A stretch of 64,000 nucleotides of DNA from Gammaproteobacteria bacterium (GTDB taxonomy: Bacteria > Pseudomonadota > Gammaproteobacteria > Burkholderiales > Nitrosomonadaceae): contig JAUIIB010000007.1 in NCBI GenBank assembly GCA_030431985.1, positions 1 to 64,000 on the forward strand, given 5' to 3'. The stretch's first letter is position 1; the number at the start of each line of letters is the position of its first letter. The notes beneath the pieces are model-generated. The model did not search any database. It saw nothing but the letters and a program-made list of their open reading frames with translations, and was not told where the DNA came from. Shown here piece by piece: positions 18,611 through 28,395 of the stretch. The position numbers and the translations under genes were made by a program.

Positions 18611-19423
18611 ATGGATTCACTATTTGAAGCCGCCAAGCATTGTTTAGACGCCCGGGACATTCATCAAAAACTGCATTCAACAGCACAAACCGCTCAAGCG
18701 TGGTGTAACAGCACATTGTCAATCAAATCCGGCCTAGAACCCGAACCCATTGGCGAGCCCGGACGTCCCGAAAAACCTGATCTGGTTATGCCCGGTGATG
18801 TTCCCAGGCGTCGCCTGGGTACTCAAGTAGGACTGGTCGCGCTGATTCATGCGGTTGCACATATAGAATTCAATGCTATAAACCTTGCCTTGGATGCCGT
18901 TTATCGTTTTCGTAACCTTCCTGCACAATACTACAGCGACTGGATCCAGGTTGCCGCCGAGGAGGCTTGTCACTTTCAGTTACTACGCACTCGCCTGAAT
19001 GAGCTGGATTACGATTACGGTGACTTTCCAGCCCATAACGGGCTATGGGAGATGGCCATCAAAACGGCTTTTGATCCCATGGTACGCATGGCACTGGTAC
19101 CACGTGTGTTGGAAGCCAGAGGACTGGACGTGACCCCTGGAATAATCAAACGCTTGCTAGATACCGGGGAAGAAAAAACCGTTTCCATACTCGAAATTAT
19201 TTTACGGGATGAAATCGGGCATGTGAGAATCGGCTCACACTGGTTTAAATATTTCTGCAAGCAACGCGGTTTGAATCCCGATCAAACGTTTCGTGACTTG
19301 CTTGACCGTTATTACACGGGACAGTTAACTGGTCCTTTTCACTATGAGGCCAGACAACAGGCCGGCTTTACCCTAGACGAATTGAAGACACTTGAATGCA
19401 TTGAAACTCAACACAACGTGTAA
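18611..19423 (+). CDS. DUF455 ferritin-like protein
   Basis: The 270-residue protein matches the DUF455 family, a ferritin-like helical bundle. Paired metal motifs are visible: HAVAHIEFNAI, EEACHFQLL and RDEIGHVRIGSHW, which supply the Glu and His ligands for a di-iron centre. MPGDVPRRRLGTQVGLVALIHA before the first helix is characteristic. The family is related to MiaE-type hydroxylases, but its reaction is not established. It converges with the EAL-HDOD gene with a 12 bp gap. Confidence 0.85.
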   Translation: MDSLFEAAKHCLDARDIHQKLHSTAQTAQAWCNSTLSIKSGLEPEPIGEPGRPEKPDLVMPGDVPRRRLGTQVGLVALIHAVAHIEFNAINLALDAVYRFRNLPAQYYSDWIQVAAEEACHFQLLRTRLNELDYDYGDFPAHNGLWEMAIKTAFDPMVRMALVPRVLEARGLDVTPGIIKRLLDTGEEKTVSILEIILRDEIGHVRIGSHWFKYFCKQRGLNPDQTFRDLLDRYYTGQLTGPFHYEARQQAGFTLDELKTLECIETQHNV

Positions 19424-19434
19424 ACCACGATTCG

Positions 19435-20682
19435 CTATGCGCTTGAAGCATTCACCATATCATTAATTCGGTTTGCCCACGCCTGCGCTTCAAGCTCAAA
19501 CTGCATAAATTCTCTCATGTTGAGAAACCCTAATTCAGACAAGTTTGTCGAGACAACCTCAAAATCACCAATCTCGTGCGCCTCAATTAACGCCAGTTGC
19601 TGCCCCAAATATCCCCGCCTTGATAATAGGGCATCCGCCATGTCTTTTTGTATACTGAGCGTCTCGACTAGCTCGGACATTTTCATCCCCAGCAACGTGT
19701 CAAGCAAAGACAGTACTCCAACCATAAAAGCGCGGTCCTGATGGTTTTTATCATGAGGCCGGTCCGCTATAGCGATAAGTTCAAGTAATCTGCCCCGTAC
19801 CGAGGCCGTTTGAATGAGCGCATCTGACGTGGTGCCGCCTTTTTGTTTGGCTGAGTAAAGCAAGATCTGCACCCAACGCTGCAGTTGTTTTCGACCCAGT
19901 ATCATAACCGCCCGCTTGATTGAATTCACTGTTTTAACCGGACTTGTTGCCGCGGAATTAACAACACGTAACAGGTTGTAACTCAAACCGGGCTGATATT
20001 TCAACTCGTTCTCTATTTCAACAATATCACTGTCTTTAACAATTAGTAGGAGTAATTTTAGCAACGACAACTTGGCGGGATCGATACGCTTTCCGGAAAT
20101 AATTTCAGGCTTTGCAAAATAAAAGCCCTGTAATAGATTAAAACCCCGGTCGATACATTTTGCCGCCATCTCCTTACTTTCTACTTTCTCAGCAAGCAGC
20201 AACACTGGCCAGCGTTTTAGCTTTTTAATCAGACTGGCCTGCTCTTCGTCATTCAACGCCCCTGAATTAATTCTGACGACGTTAACCAGTGGCAGCAAAC
20301 GGCCAAAATGTTCTTCAATACGATCGACGTTTGAAAGTGCTATTTGATAACCTTTTTGCTTAATTTCCGAACAGCGCGCGATAATCTCATCGTTGATTTC
20401 AACATCTCTTAAGATTTCAAAAACAATGTGATTCTTAGGCAATAAAAAGACCGCATCGCTGAATAAGAACTTGGCATCTACCTTGATAAAACCCCGTCGT
20501 TTGCCCATGACATTTTCAATGCCCAGCTGTCCGTATGTATCAATAATGACATTGGCCGATGCTGCGAGATCGTTCGTTACGCTGACTGTATTTTGCTGGT
20601 TGGTCCGAAACAATAGCTCAAATGCGACGATATTCTGCTTGCTGTCTAGAATGGGTAGCCTACCCAAAAAAACTTCTTTCAT
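19435..20682 (-). CDS. EAL-HDOD signalling protein (YuxH type)
   Basis: A 415-residue protein with an N-terminal EAL-like domain (residues 1-195) and a C-terminal HDOD domain (200-405). The EAL signature is replaced by FELLFR, and the metal-binding residues of active c-di-GMP phosphodiesterases are largely missing, so it probably binds rather than cleaves, or has no c-di-GMP role. The HDOD part shows LSYNLLRVVNSAA and IKRAVMILGRKQLQRW, typical of this degenerate HD-like domain. It is monocistronic. Related proteins link signals to motility or virulence, but the target here is unknown. Confidence 0.88.
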   Translation of the reverse strand: MKEVFLGRLPILDSKQNIVAFELLFRTNQQNTVSVTNDLAASANVIIDTYGQLGIENVMGKRRGFIKVDAKFLFSDAVFLLPKNHIVFEILRDVEINDEIIARCSEIKQKGYQIALSNVDRIEEHFGRLLPLVNVVRINSGALNDEEQASLIKKLKRWPVLLLAEKVESKEMAAKCIDRGFNLLQGFYFAKPEIISGKRIDPAKLSLLKLLLLIVKDSDIVEIENELKYQPGLSYNLLRVVNSAATSPVKTVNSIKRAVMILGRKQLQRWVQILLYSAKQKGGTTSDALIQTASVRGRLLELIAIADRPHDKNHQDRAFMVGVLSLLDTLLGMKMSELVETLSIQKDMADALLSRRGYLGQQLALIEAHEIGDFEVVSTNLSELGFLNMREFMQFELEAQAWANRINDMVNASSA

Positions 20683-21088
20683 TGTCGATCCAATTAACGG
20701 TTACTTAATTTAGTTTCATCAAGTAATAAATACACATATACTTATTTAAAATCAATGTATTATGGTATTAATATCTCACTATTATTGTACATGTAGTCTA
20801 ACCGACTGTTGCTAGCATCTATGTTCCGTTTAAACAATGTTTATACCGTTAATTTGGCTATTCGACTTAAATACAATTCAGAAGACAATCTGTAGAAATA
20901 ACGAGACAATGGTTAAGACAACCAATTGCAGTATGATGAGAGCAACAATACGCTGCACATCGATTTACAATGTACACACACAGGACCTGACGCTATGCTC
21001 CACAAAAAATAATGAAAAACCGAAAAATTCCAATACTTGAGCCACAATTTGTCCGAATCGCTGTAATACTATTTGATAATTTTCAGTT
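20683..21088. other. Intergenic region without a recognised feature
   Basis: This AT-rich stretch separates the start of the EAL-HDOD gene from the end of pmbA, both on the minus strand. It must hold the EAL-HDOD promoter and the pmbA transcript end. I see no convincing gene, strong hairpin or consensus promoter. Confidence 0.5.
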
Positions 21089-22456
21089 TTAGCCACCCGC
21101 GATGGTCATTCGATCAATCAAAATCGAACCGCTTTGCTTGGAACCTCTGACAATAACGTCGCTCCCTATGGCGGCAATACCTAAAAACATAGATTTCAAA
21201 TTGCCGGCAATGGTAATTTCCTCAACAGGATAGCAAACCTCTCCATTTTCAATCCAATAACCGGATGCACCACGAGAATAATCGCCCGTCACCGCATTGA
21301 TACCATGCCCCATCAACTCGGTTACCAGCAACCCTTTATCCATTTGTTTGAGCAAATCGTCGAAGTCCACCGGATTACCATTATCAATGGTCAGATTATG
21401 AACACCGCCGGCATTGCCTGTAGTTTGCATACCGAGTTTTCGGGCTGAATAACTACTTAGAAAATAACCCTGCACGACACCGTTTTCAACGATATGGCGC
21501 GCTGCCGTCGCTACACCCTCATCGTCGAAAGTATCGCTGGCCAATCCTTTAGGTAAATGCGGCAATTCATGGATGTTGATCGTATCGGGAAAAACCTGCT
21601 GTCCCATACTATCCAACAGGAATGATGATTTTCGATAAAGGCTGCCACCACTTACCGCCGATGCAAAATGTCCGATCAGGCTTGCTGCAACTGGCGCCTC
21701 AAATAACACGGGAACTTCACAGGTCGCAATTTGGCGCGCGCCGAGACGTGCAACCGTGCGTTCCCCGGCTTTTCTGCCAATCTTATCGATTGACTCCAGA
21801 TCATGTACATCGCGTGATACGCTGTACCAGTAATCGCGCTGTTTTAAATCACCCTGCTCTGCAATTGCCACACAGCTCGCACTGTGCCGTGAATAGGGAT
21901 GCCCACCGATAAACCCCAAACTGTTGGCATATACAAATTGTGATTCATCTGTTGAAACACTGGCTCCTTCTGAGTTGGTGATACGCCTGTCAACTTCAAA
22001 AGCAACCTGTTCACATTGACGCGCAAGCTCGATAGCCTCTTCAACTGTAAGTATCCAGGGGTGATATAAATCCAAATCAGGTGTTGACTGTGCCAGCAAT
22101 GCGGCATCCGCCAGGCCTGAACAGTCATCTTCAGCGGTATGGCGTGCAATCGATATCGCTGCTGCAACGGTGTCACTGATCGCCTGTGGCGAGAAATCGG
22201 ATGTACTCGCGTTACCCCGCTTCTTGCCAATATAGACTGTGACTGAAAGCCCTTTGTCGCGATTGTATTCGATCGTTTCCACCTCATTTTTACGCACGGT
22301 CACCGTCTGCCCGAAACCATCAGATACATGTGTTTCGCATGCGCTGGCACCACCACGTTTGGCATGTTCCAAAATATCACGAGTAATTTGTTCGAGTGTC
22401 GAAAACGTATTTGAGAATCGGGTATTGGTATTGACAATTGATGATGTATTTTTCAT
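21089..22456 (-). CDS. pmbA: Metalloprotease PmbA (TldE)
   Basis: PmbA/TldE works with TldD to degrade or mature peptides such as microcins and antitoxins. The 455-residue protein shows the family layout: DGFGQTVTVRKNEVETIEYNRDKGLSVTVYIG at the N terminus and, in the C-terminal half, GLASDTFDDEGV, STGNAGG-like TTGNAGGVHNLTI, LLVTELMGHGINAVTGDYSRGASGYWIENGE. TldE subunits lack the zinc HExxxH motif of TldD, and none is seen here. It diverges from darP, a common betaproteobacterial pair, but with an unusually long spacer. Confidence 0.94.
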   Translation of the reverse strand: MKNTSSIVNTNTRFSNTFSTLEQITRDILEHAKRGGASACETHVSDGFGQTVTVRKNEVETIEYNRDKGLSVTVYIGKKRGNASTSDFSPQAISDTVAAAISIARHTAEDDCSGLADAALLAQSTPDLDLYHPWILTVEEAIELARQCEQVAFEVDRRITNSEGASVSTDESQFVYANSLGFIGGHPYSRHSASCVAIAEQGDLKQRDYWYSVSRDVHDLESIDKIGRKAGERTVARLGARQIATCEVPVLFEAPVAASLIGHFASAVSGGSLYRKSSFLLDSMGQQVFPDTINIHELPHLPKGLASDTFDDEGVATAARHIVENGVVQGYFLSSYSARKLGMQTTGNAGGVHNLTIDNGNPVDFDDLLKQMDKGLLVTELMGHGINAVTGDYSRGASGYWIENGEVCYPVEEITIAGNLKSMFLGIAAIGSDVIVRGSKQSGSILIDRMTIAGG

Positions 22457-23348
22457 ATAAAAGGTGTGAAACTGTCTTACAACAGCGCTTTCCAGTTTAG
22501 TTGTTATGTTGATACGATAAAATTTTGTAATACTACTAGCTTTAGCAATGGGACATTATTTATTGCGTTTCAGGCACCATTATCCAGACTGACATAACGG
22601 ATCGATTGCCATATCGCCCAACCGTTCACAAACCTGTCTGATTAGTTTTGGTAACACATAAGCAACAACCTGCGTCCTCGGCAACATGCCATTTTTGTAG
22701 TGTACCAACGTAGCACCACAAGTGGCGAGTGCATCACAAAGATTCTGAGAATCACTGATATACGTTTGGTATAGCACTGTTAACACTCACACTGCAACTG
22801 TTGCTGCAAGTTTATCGTTGGCAAATATAATTTAGCTCGATAATATTGCATCAACAGATGATCTGCCTCATATTTTCAGCCGATTCAATCAATGAACTCA
22901 TGTTTAGTGCACACAAATACCACTACACAACAAATGATTGATGCGCTGCATTCTACCTAGCTTTCTGAAAAGTAATTTGGTTTGTCGGCAACACTCTTCC
23001 AATGATAATGCAGCGATCATCCCCGTCAACAGCCAATAATTCTTAAATATCAGCGTATAAATACTATCCGGTTGATCCGTCAGTACCCAACCAAAGTGAA
23101 ATTCGGGGTTTGATTTACCCAGTAACACTGTAACCCATCCAACGTGCGCTAAAATATCATGGTATAAATAGAGCATATCTGTTGCATGGCTACTCCGCTG
23201 CCTGTGACAATTTGGACGGCGCTTTGCTTGAAGCTATATACGCTAACACATGCTATACAGACTCTTTTGTCTGCGTCCATTTTTTCTGGTTAAATGTAAG
23301 TCGAAACGCTATGATGTATGAAGCATCATTCTACATGACACAACCTGC
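22457..23348. other. Long pmbA-darP spacer with two unrecognised short frames
   Basis: These 892 bases lie between divergent pmbA and darP. The minus strand holds two short frames, 22580-22786 (68 residues, containing LVHYKNGMLPRTQVV) and 22904-23176 (90 residues, containing GWVTVLLGKSNPEFHFGWVL and YWLLTGMIAALSLEE). They look more protein-like than chance frames but match no family I know and lack clear ribosome sites. They may be relics of genes that once lay here. Confidence 0.35.
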
Positions 23349-23867
23349 ATGGAAAATACTCAAAATCATATTGCCGACTGCGACGACAAACTCAGTAAAA
23401 CCCAGCGCAAACAAGCCATGCATGCTCTGCAAAAAATTGGAGAGCAACTAACGACACTGAACGACCAGCAGCTTAATGCATTGAATTTACCAGCACAATT
23501 ACAGGAAGCCGTTGATGAGGCGCGCCATATCAATAAGTTCGGCGCCCGTAAAAGACAAATGCAATATATTGGAAAGCTAATGCGCCATGTAGATATTTTA
23601 CCTATTCAGGAAAAACTCGATACATGGCAACAAGCCTCGCTAAACCAAACAGCCTTGCTGCATCAAACCGAACAATGGCGTGAGCGGATACTTACAGATG
23701 TAACCGCGCTAACGGATTTTGTTAATCAATACCCCACCACAGAGATTACCCACATCCGTTTACTGGTACGCAATACGCTTAAGGAGCGCAAAGCAAACAA
23801 ACCGCCCAAAAGCTATCGTCTGTTATTTCAGGCTTTGCAAGCGATAATACTTCAAGCACAAAATTAA
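23349..23867 (+). CDS. darP: Ribosome biogenesis factor DarP (YjgA)
   Basis: The 172-residue protein matches the YjgA/DarP family, which binds late 50S precursors. The hallmark segment is KTQRKQAMHALQKIGEQL, then LPAQLQEAVDEARHINKFGARKRQMQYIGKLMR, and the end is PKSYRLLFQAL. It is rich in Gln, Lys and Arg, as expected for an rRNA-associated protein. It is divergent from pmbA and overlaps the end of the convergent membrane-protein gene by four bases. Confidence 0.92.
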   Translation: MENTQNHIADCDDKLSKTQRKQAMHALQKIGEQLTTLNDQQLNALNLPAQLQEAVDEARHINKFGARKRQMQYIGKLMRHVDILPIQEKLDTWQQASLNQTALLHQTEQWRERILTDVTALTDFVNQYPTTEITHIRLLVRNTLKERKANKPPKSYRLLFQALQAIILQAQN

Positions 23868-24097
23868 CTCTCACCCCGCCCACCCTTGAATTTTGCCGCA
23901 TCAAGAATGGACCACAAGTGAATCACACCACCAACAATAGCTGGAATAATCAATGCAGCAAAAAAGTAATTGGAACTTACCACAACAAAAAAAAGTAATG
24001 CCGGCAATGCCCTACCCTGAACCAGCTGGCCTAAGCCAGGAATCAGAAAACTGCATATCGCAGCAAGCACATTACCTCCGGAACCCTGGGCTGTCAT
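23864..24097 (-). CDS. Small TM2-like membrane protein
   Basis: Starting at the internal ATG at 24097 gives 77 residues (MTAQGSGGNVLAA). Two hydrophobic segments surround the turn FLIPGLGQLVQGRALPALLFF, the pattern of small TM2-like membrane proteins, and the tail is GGVIHLWSILDAAKFKGG. The longer frame to 24139 adds a stretch that is not typical. Its stop overlaps the end of darP on the opposite strand. Function unknown. Confidence 0.6.
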   Translation of the reverse strand: MTAQGSGGNVLAAICSFLIPGLGQLVQGRALPALLFFVVVSSNYFFAALIIPAIVGGVIHLWSILDAAKFKGGRGES

Positions 24098-24218
24098 GAC
24101 CAACAGTAGATTCTTGCCAATTGAATTGAGATAAAGCAAACGGAATAAATTTTCATGAAACTGATATTCAGTAGACTATAGAGACCACCCAGGAGCTATG
24201 GCCTCTATCCCATCAGTT

Positions 24219-25112
24219 TTAGAAATAGAAATAATGATCGACTAATAGCGCGACAAACAATAATGCCAGATACAGAATCGAATAGCGGAACGCTTTCCGA
24301 GCCAGTTGATCGCTGTAGTTACGATAAATTTCTATAGCATAGTACATAAAAACAGCGTTCAATGCGGTCGCACCGATGATATAAATCAGACCACTCATTT
24401 GTGTAAGATAAGGTAATACCGTCACGAGACACAATATGATGGTGTACAGCAACACATGCAGCTTTGTAAACTGGTCCCCATGTGTTACCGGTAACATCGG
24501 CATACCGATTGACGCATATTCATTTTTACGATAAAGCGCCAAAGCCCAGAAATGTGGCGGTGTCCACGCAAAAATGATTAAAAACAGCAATAAAGCATCA
24601 GCGGTAATTTCACCTGTAACAGCCGCCCAACCCAAAACTGGAGGCATTGCCCCTGAAGCACCGCCGATAACAATATTTTGAGGCGTTAGCGGTTTTAATA
24701 CAATTGTATAAATGATTGCGTAACCGACAAAAGTGCCCAGTGTCAACCACATTGTCAGCGGATTAATCCACTCATATAGGATAAATAAACCTATTCCTCC
24801 AACGAGCAGCAGGAAGAACAACGTTTCAGGAACACTCACCTTACCTTGTGGCAATGGGCGGCCTTTTGTTCTTGCCATAACAGCGTCCATTTTTTGCTCA
24901 ACCAAACAATTTAATGCTGCTGCTGCACCTGCTACCAAAGCGATGCCTACTGTCCCAAAAAACAATGCATCAAGAGGTACTGCGCCGGGCACAGACAAAA
25001 ACATACCAATAACAGCGGTGAAAACAATCAATGACACCACTCTCGGTTTAGTCAGCCGATAAAATTGGTTAATCCGTGATGCTGTTTCATGCCATACTAA
25101 ACTTGTTGCCAT
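24219..25112 (-). CDS. ctaB: Protoheme IX farnesyltransferase (heme O synthase)
   Basis: CtaB/CyoE adds a farnesyl group to heme B, making heme O on the way to heme A for the aa3 oxidase. The 297-residue integral membrane protein has about nine hydrophobic helices, the first prenyl-diphosphate site [21 protein letters not shown] (N-x3-D-x2-D variant) and the second YKNEYAS-type site ([17 protein letters not shown]). It is the last gene of the leftward oxidase cluster. The heme A synthase gene ctaA, often placed immediately upstream in betaproteobacteria, is not here. Confidence 0.93.
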   Translation of the reverse strand: MATSLVWHETASRINQFYRLTKPRVVSLIVFTAVIGMFLSVPGAVPLDALFFGTVGIALVAGAAAALNCLVEQKMDAVMARTKGRPLPQGKVSVPETLFFLLLVGGIGLFILYEWINPLTMWLTLGTFVGYAIIYTIVLKPLTPQNIVIGGASGAMPPVLGWAAVTGEITADALLLFLIIFAWTPPHFWALALYRKNEYASIGMPMLPVTHGDQFTKLHVLLYTIILCLVTVLPYLTQMSGLIYIIGATALNAVFMYYAIEIYRNYSDQLARKAFRYSILYLALLFVALLVDHYFYF

Positions 25113-25205
25113 TTCTATTCATCTCCTTGTTGAATGATGAATCCTAATTTCAATTCAAATACTTAACTATAATAATATTTGCAAAAATCTTTTTAAGTAC
25201 ACTGA

Positions 25206-25787
25206 TTAATGCTCTATTTGAGAAACATGCAGTAATCGCTTGATATCGTCACTCATTTTTCGGGGTTCCAGATTCTCAGGAAACCTCAACATGAGGTTTC
25301 CTAGGGGATCAATGAGAAAAATATGGTTTCTCTGCCTTTCCTGATTAGGAATGTGATTCAACAGCTCACTATCCTGTGCGTTGACCACCACAGTTCCCTC
25401 ATAGTCATTCCATAACTGATCGTCAATAGCAACGTCATCATCGACAAGCCACAAACGTTCGATTCGATGCATTTCCTTGTTTTGCATGGTTCGAATCTGT
25501 CTCATGTAATAAAGCTTTTGCTGACAAGCGTCATTACAATCACCGGAATCGATAGTCAGCATAACCCACTTGCCGCGAAGATTCTTAATCCTGAAGATTT
25601 CATTTTCTCTTTGTGTCACCCCTGTTCCTGATAGTTTCTGAGGTTCTAGCAAATCTCCATAATTTACACTGCCTGGACGATAGCCTGAAAGAAACAATGT
25701 GTATGAAGCCACGATCGGTGACAACAACAACACCATGATCAGTATCAGTTTACGTCTGTTGGATTTTTTTGTTGCTTCGTTTGACAT
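25206..25787 (-). CDS. SCO1/SenC-like copper chaperone or thioredoxin-fold assembly protein
   Basis: A 193-residue protein with one N-terminal membrane anchor (LILIMVLLLSPIVASYTLFL) and a thioredoxin-like domain in the periplasm. SGDCNDACQQKLYYMRQI provides a CxxxC pair like the copper site of SCO proteins, and FLIDPLGNLMLRFPENLEP matches the family's C-terminal strand. It overlaps the SURF1 gene by 38 bp within the oxidase operon, which supports a role in delivering copper to CuA or in thiol reduction during assembly. The sequence is shorter and more diverged than true SCO1. Confidence 0.75.
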   Translation of the reverse strand: MSNEATKKSNRRKLILIMVLLLSPIVASYTLFLSGYRPGSVNYGDLLEPQKLSGTGVTQRENEIFRIKNLRGKWVMLTIDSGDCNDACQQKLYYMRQIRTMQNKEMHRIERLWLVDDDVAIDDQLWNDYEGTVVVNAQDSELLNHIPNQERQRNHIFLIDPLGNLMLRFPENLEPRKMSDDIKRLLHVSQIEH

Positions 25788-26478
25788 TGAGTACTATGAA
25801 AATAATTATTGTTGTCGCTGCGAAAGAAAACCATTGAATCGCGTATCCGATATTTTTTGATGCACCTGAGTCCGGCATTTTCCAGTCACGAATCAGTCCG
25901 TCATCGACCTGATCCTGCTGTAATACCATAACCGGTTGAACATTAATTCCTGCTTTTTCTTGGAAAAGCTCCAGGTCAAATCTATCCCAAACTTTCTCGG
26001 ACGCAACTGACTCTGATAGTTCAAGCATTCTAACTTCAGGTGAAACTACAGTCCCTGTAATAACTGCATCTTCTGGAATAGTTTGCACTTCAGGTAATAT
26101 TGACCGGTCATATCCCATTGGCACCCATCCTCTATTAACCATCACATGCCATTGGCTATTTCCAATTTGGAGCGGTGTCAAGACATGATACCCCGCATGA
26201 CCTTTGTACGTTTTATTATCCAAAAAGATAGTCAATTCCGGACGGTATCTACCGTTCACCTCAACTTGCCGGTACTGAAAATCCTGTAACTTTACTTTAT
26301 TGCCCGGTATATTGATGGCTGGCTCTTTTGACAACTGCTCTAGCTGCTCAAAACGCGTATTTTTTTCATCTGCTCGTGACAGCTGCCACTGACCCAGTTT
26401 TGAAAAAACCACAACAAAACTGATTGTTACTAACCAAGCCCATAATTTCGGCCTAAATCGGTAGCCTTTAAAAGTCAT
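25750..26478 (-). CDS. SURF1 family cytochrome oxidase assembly protein
   Basis: The 242-residue protein has the SURF1 topology: an N-terminal membrane helix (LWAWLVTISFVVVFSKLGQWQLSRADEK), a periplasmic domain with HAGYHVLTPLQIG and VMVNRGWVPMG, and a C-terminal helix (NIGYAIQWFSFAATTIIIFIV). SURF1 assists heme A insertion into subunit I. It lies inside the aa3 operon, 154 bp after ctaE. Confidence 0.9.
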   Translation of the reverse strand: MTFKGYRFRPKLWAWLVTISFVVVFSKLGQWQLSRADEKNTRFEQLEQLSKEPAINIPGNKVKLQDFQYRQVEVNGRYRPELTIFLDNKTYKGHAGYHVLTPLQIGNSQWHVMVNRGWVPMGYDRSILPEVQTIPEDAVITGTVVSPEVRMLELSESVASEKVWDRFDLELFQEKAGINVQPVMVLQQDQVDDGLIRDWKMPDSGASKNIGYAIQWFSFAATTIIIFIVLNVKRSNKKIQQT

Positions 26479-26550
26479 TGGCCGCGTTGCACACCATTAC
26501 TCATTACCACGACACTTTTTATTAGCATTCTTTCGTAATTTAAATCAAAG

Positions 26551-26609
26551 ATTCCAGCTAATTACGCCAAATCCACAACTTATAGCCGACGCAATAAAAT
26601 AGCTGGAAT
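26551..26609. repeat. Inverted repeat in the ctaE-SURF1 spacer
   Basis: ATTCCAGCTA at 26551-26560 is matched by TAGCTGGAAT at 26600-26609, ten perfect pairs around 39 bases. It could form a stem in the operon transcript, giving processing or attenuation between the structural subunits and the assembly genes. It has no following U run, so it is not a standard terminator. Confidence 0.45.
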
Positions 26610-26632
26610 CCCAGTTAAATCAGTCTCTGTAT

Positions 26633-27490
26633 TTACATCAAATACACAAAGATAAACAGACCTAACCAAACCACGTCAACGAAATGCCAGTACCAGGCAA
26701 CACCTTCAAAACCGAAGTGTTTTTCCGGTGTAAAGTGACCAGCAGCACAGCGGAAGTAAATGACTATCAACATGATTGTGCCCAGGGTCACATGAAAACC
26801 ATGAAAACCTGTCAACATAAAGAATGTTGATCCATATGCACCAGTATCCAATCTCAAATTTAAGTCATTATACGCATGGACATATTCATAGCCTTGTAAG
26901 AACAAGAATGTTAAACCGAGCAGAATAGTTGCCAGCATCCATTTCGTTAAAGCACTGCGACGACCTTCTTTTAAAGCCCAGTGTGCAAATGTGATCGTTA
27001 CACCTGATGTGAGCAGAATCAGTGTATTAATTGCTGGTAATCCCCATGCTCCCATCGCCGTAAAGGCATCGTATTCACCAGGTCCGGTGGTCGGCCATCC
27101 ACCTGCATAGCTGCCCCAGAAAGTTTGACCTAGGACATCACTTTCTTCTACCAACCATGGTATAGACAAATTGCGCATATAAAATAACGCACCAAAAAAG
27201 GCACAGAAGAACATGACTTCTGAAAAAATAAACCATGTCATACCCCAACGGAACGATTTGTCAACGTCCAATCCGTATTTACCACTTTCGCTTTCAGCCG
27301 CAACCGTACCGAACCAGCGGAAACACATATAAAATAAAATTGCAAAACCGATTGCCAGAAGTCCATAGCCCAGCTCGATTCTATTCATTGATAATGCCGC
27401 ACCAAATCCCAAAAACAGCAAAGCACATGATCCTGTAATCGGATATGTCGATGGGCTCGGCACATAGTAGTGTCCTGATTCTTGACTCAT
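26633..27490 (-). CDS. ctaE: Cytochrome c oxidase subunit III
   Basis: CtaE is the seven-helix structural subunit III of the aa3 oxidase. The 285-residue protein has YYVPSPSTYPITGS at the start, FRWGMTWFIFSEVMFFCAFFGALFY, and the conserved C-terminal GFHGFHVTLGTIML, HFGFEGVAWYWHFVDVVWLGLFIFVYL. It lies 30 bp after the DUF2970 gene. All expected helices are present. Confidence 0.96.
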   Translation of the reverse strand: MSQESGHYYVPSPSTYPITGSCALLFLGFGAALSMNRIELGYGLLAIGFAILFYMCFRWFGTVAAESESGKYGLDVDKSFRWGMTWFIFSEVMFFCAFFGALFYMRNLSIPWLVEESDVLGQTFWGSYAGGWPTTGPGEYDAFTAMGAWGLPAINTLILLTSGVTITFAHWALKEGRRSALTKWMLATILLGLTFLFLQGYEYVHAYNDLNLRLDTGAYGSTFFMLTGFHGFHVTLGTIMLIVIYFRCAAGHFTPEKHFGFEGVAWYWHFVDVVWLGLFIFVYLM

Positions 27491-27520
27491 TCCTCTCCCT
27501 CCTACTTATAAATTTTCATT

Positions 27521-27721
27521 CTATTTAACAATCATTTTAACCAGCAACATCAAAATACCTACAAAAAGCATTGCACCAATAATACCGCCAATAATAACCT
27601 GAGCCGGCTCTAAATTAGCCGCATCATTTTCAAGATCAGTTTGTTTTCGTATCCCCATAAAAGCTGCCATCACCGCTTTGGCTACCTGTATCGGTGTCGA
27701 CGTTCTTTTATCCTTACTCAT
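27521..27721 (-). CDS. DUF2970 small membrane protein
   Basis: A 66-residue protein with one C-terminal membrane helix (VIIGGIIGAMLFVGILMLLVKMIV) and the conserved QVAKAVMAAFMGIRKQTDLEND before it. DUF2970 genes are found between ctaG and ctaE in betaproteobacteria, as here (5 bp after ctaG). A role in oxidase assembly is inferred from this position only. Confidence 0.82.
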   Translation of the reverse strand: MSKDKRTSTPIQVAKAVMAAFMGIRKQTDLENDAANLEPAQVIIGGIIGAMLFVGILMLLVKMIVK

Positions 27722-27726
27722 TTAAA

Positions 27727-28317
27727 TCACTTTTCGCTGATAGCAGGCGTACCTGCAGGAAGCTCAAAAAAAGTATATGAAATGGTTACCGTGTGAATTT
27801 CCTTGGGTAAAGTCGGTTCAATCACAAACTGTACTGGCATCTGTTTGGTTTCTTTCGGTTCTACAACCTGCTTTGTAAAACAGAAACACTCAAATTTACG
27901 CAGATGCTTGTCTAAATAACGCGGACTGTAACTGGGTATAGCCTGCCCACTTATCGCCCGCGCCGAATTATTGGTTATTTCGTACATCACTTCCACTGTT
28001 TCTCCGGGATGAATACGTACACTACGTTCCAACGGTTTAAATGCCCAAGGCAATCCCCGGACATTAGCATCAAACTCAATCGTTACCCAGCGTTCCGTAT
28101 CAACCTCAACTTTTTCTTGAACCAGTGTATCCGGTTGCAGCAAATTATTGATGCCAGCGACTTCACAAAACTTTTCATAAAATGGCACCATGGCATAACC
28201 AAAAACAAACATTACGACGGAGAAAATTAACAGCTTCTTCATCACCGTCAGGTTGTTATTAATTTTGCGCTTATTGTCCACTTTTTCTTTCACCAGCTCA
28301 CAACTTACTGCAACCAA
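27727..28317 (-). CDS. ctaG: Cytochrome c oxidase assembly protein CtaG (Cox11)
   Basis: CtaG delivers copper to the CuB site of subunit I. The protein has one membrane helix (KLLIFSVVMFVFGYAMVPFYEKFCEVAGIN), then a periplasmic immunoglobulin-like domain with the copper motif FECFCFTKQ, and MPVQFVIEPTLP. The CFCF cysteines are intact. The start is uncertain: ATG 28317 gives 196 residues, but a GTG or ATG up to 25 codons further in would fit the family length better. It lies between the 33-residue assembly gene and the DUF2970 gene. Confidence 0.92.
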   Translation of the reverse strand: MVAVSCELVKEKVDNKRKINNNLTVMKKLLIFSVVMFVFGYAMVPFYEKFCEVAGINNLLQPDTLVQEKVEVDTERWVTIEFDANVRGLPWAFKPLERSVRIHPGETVEVMYEITNNSARAISGQAIPSYSPRYLDKHLRKFECFCFTKQVVEPKETKQMPVQFVIEPTLPKEIHTVTISYTFFELPAGTPAISEK

Positions 28318-28395
28318 CGATTAACAGATTTATTTACGTTTTTTTTCAAAAACTGTTATCCACTATCGCGATGCAATCATTTATTTATCAAATGC

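Noticed and set aside
26461-26530. 17-codon frame MLIKSVVVMSNGVQRGQ overlapping the SURF1 start, where relatives carry a DUF2909 gene
   Set aside because: Too short and without the DUF2909 pattern; more likely plain leader sequence.
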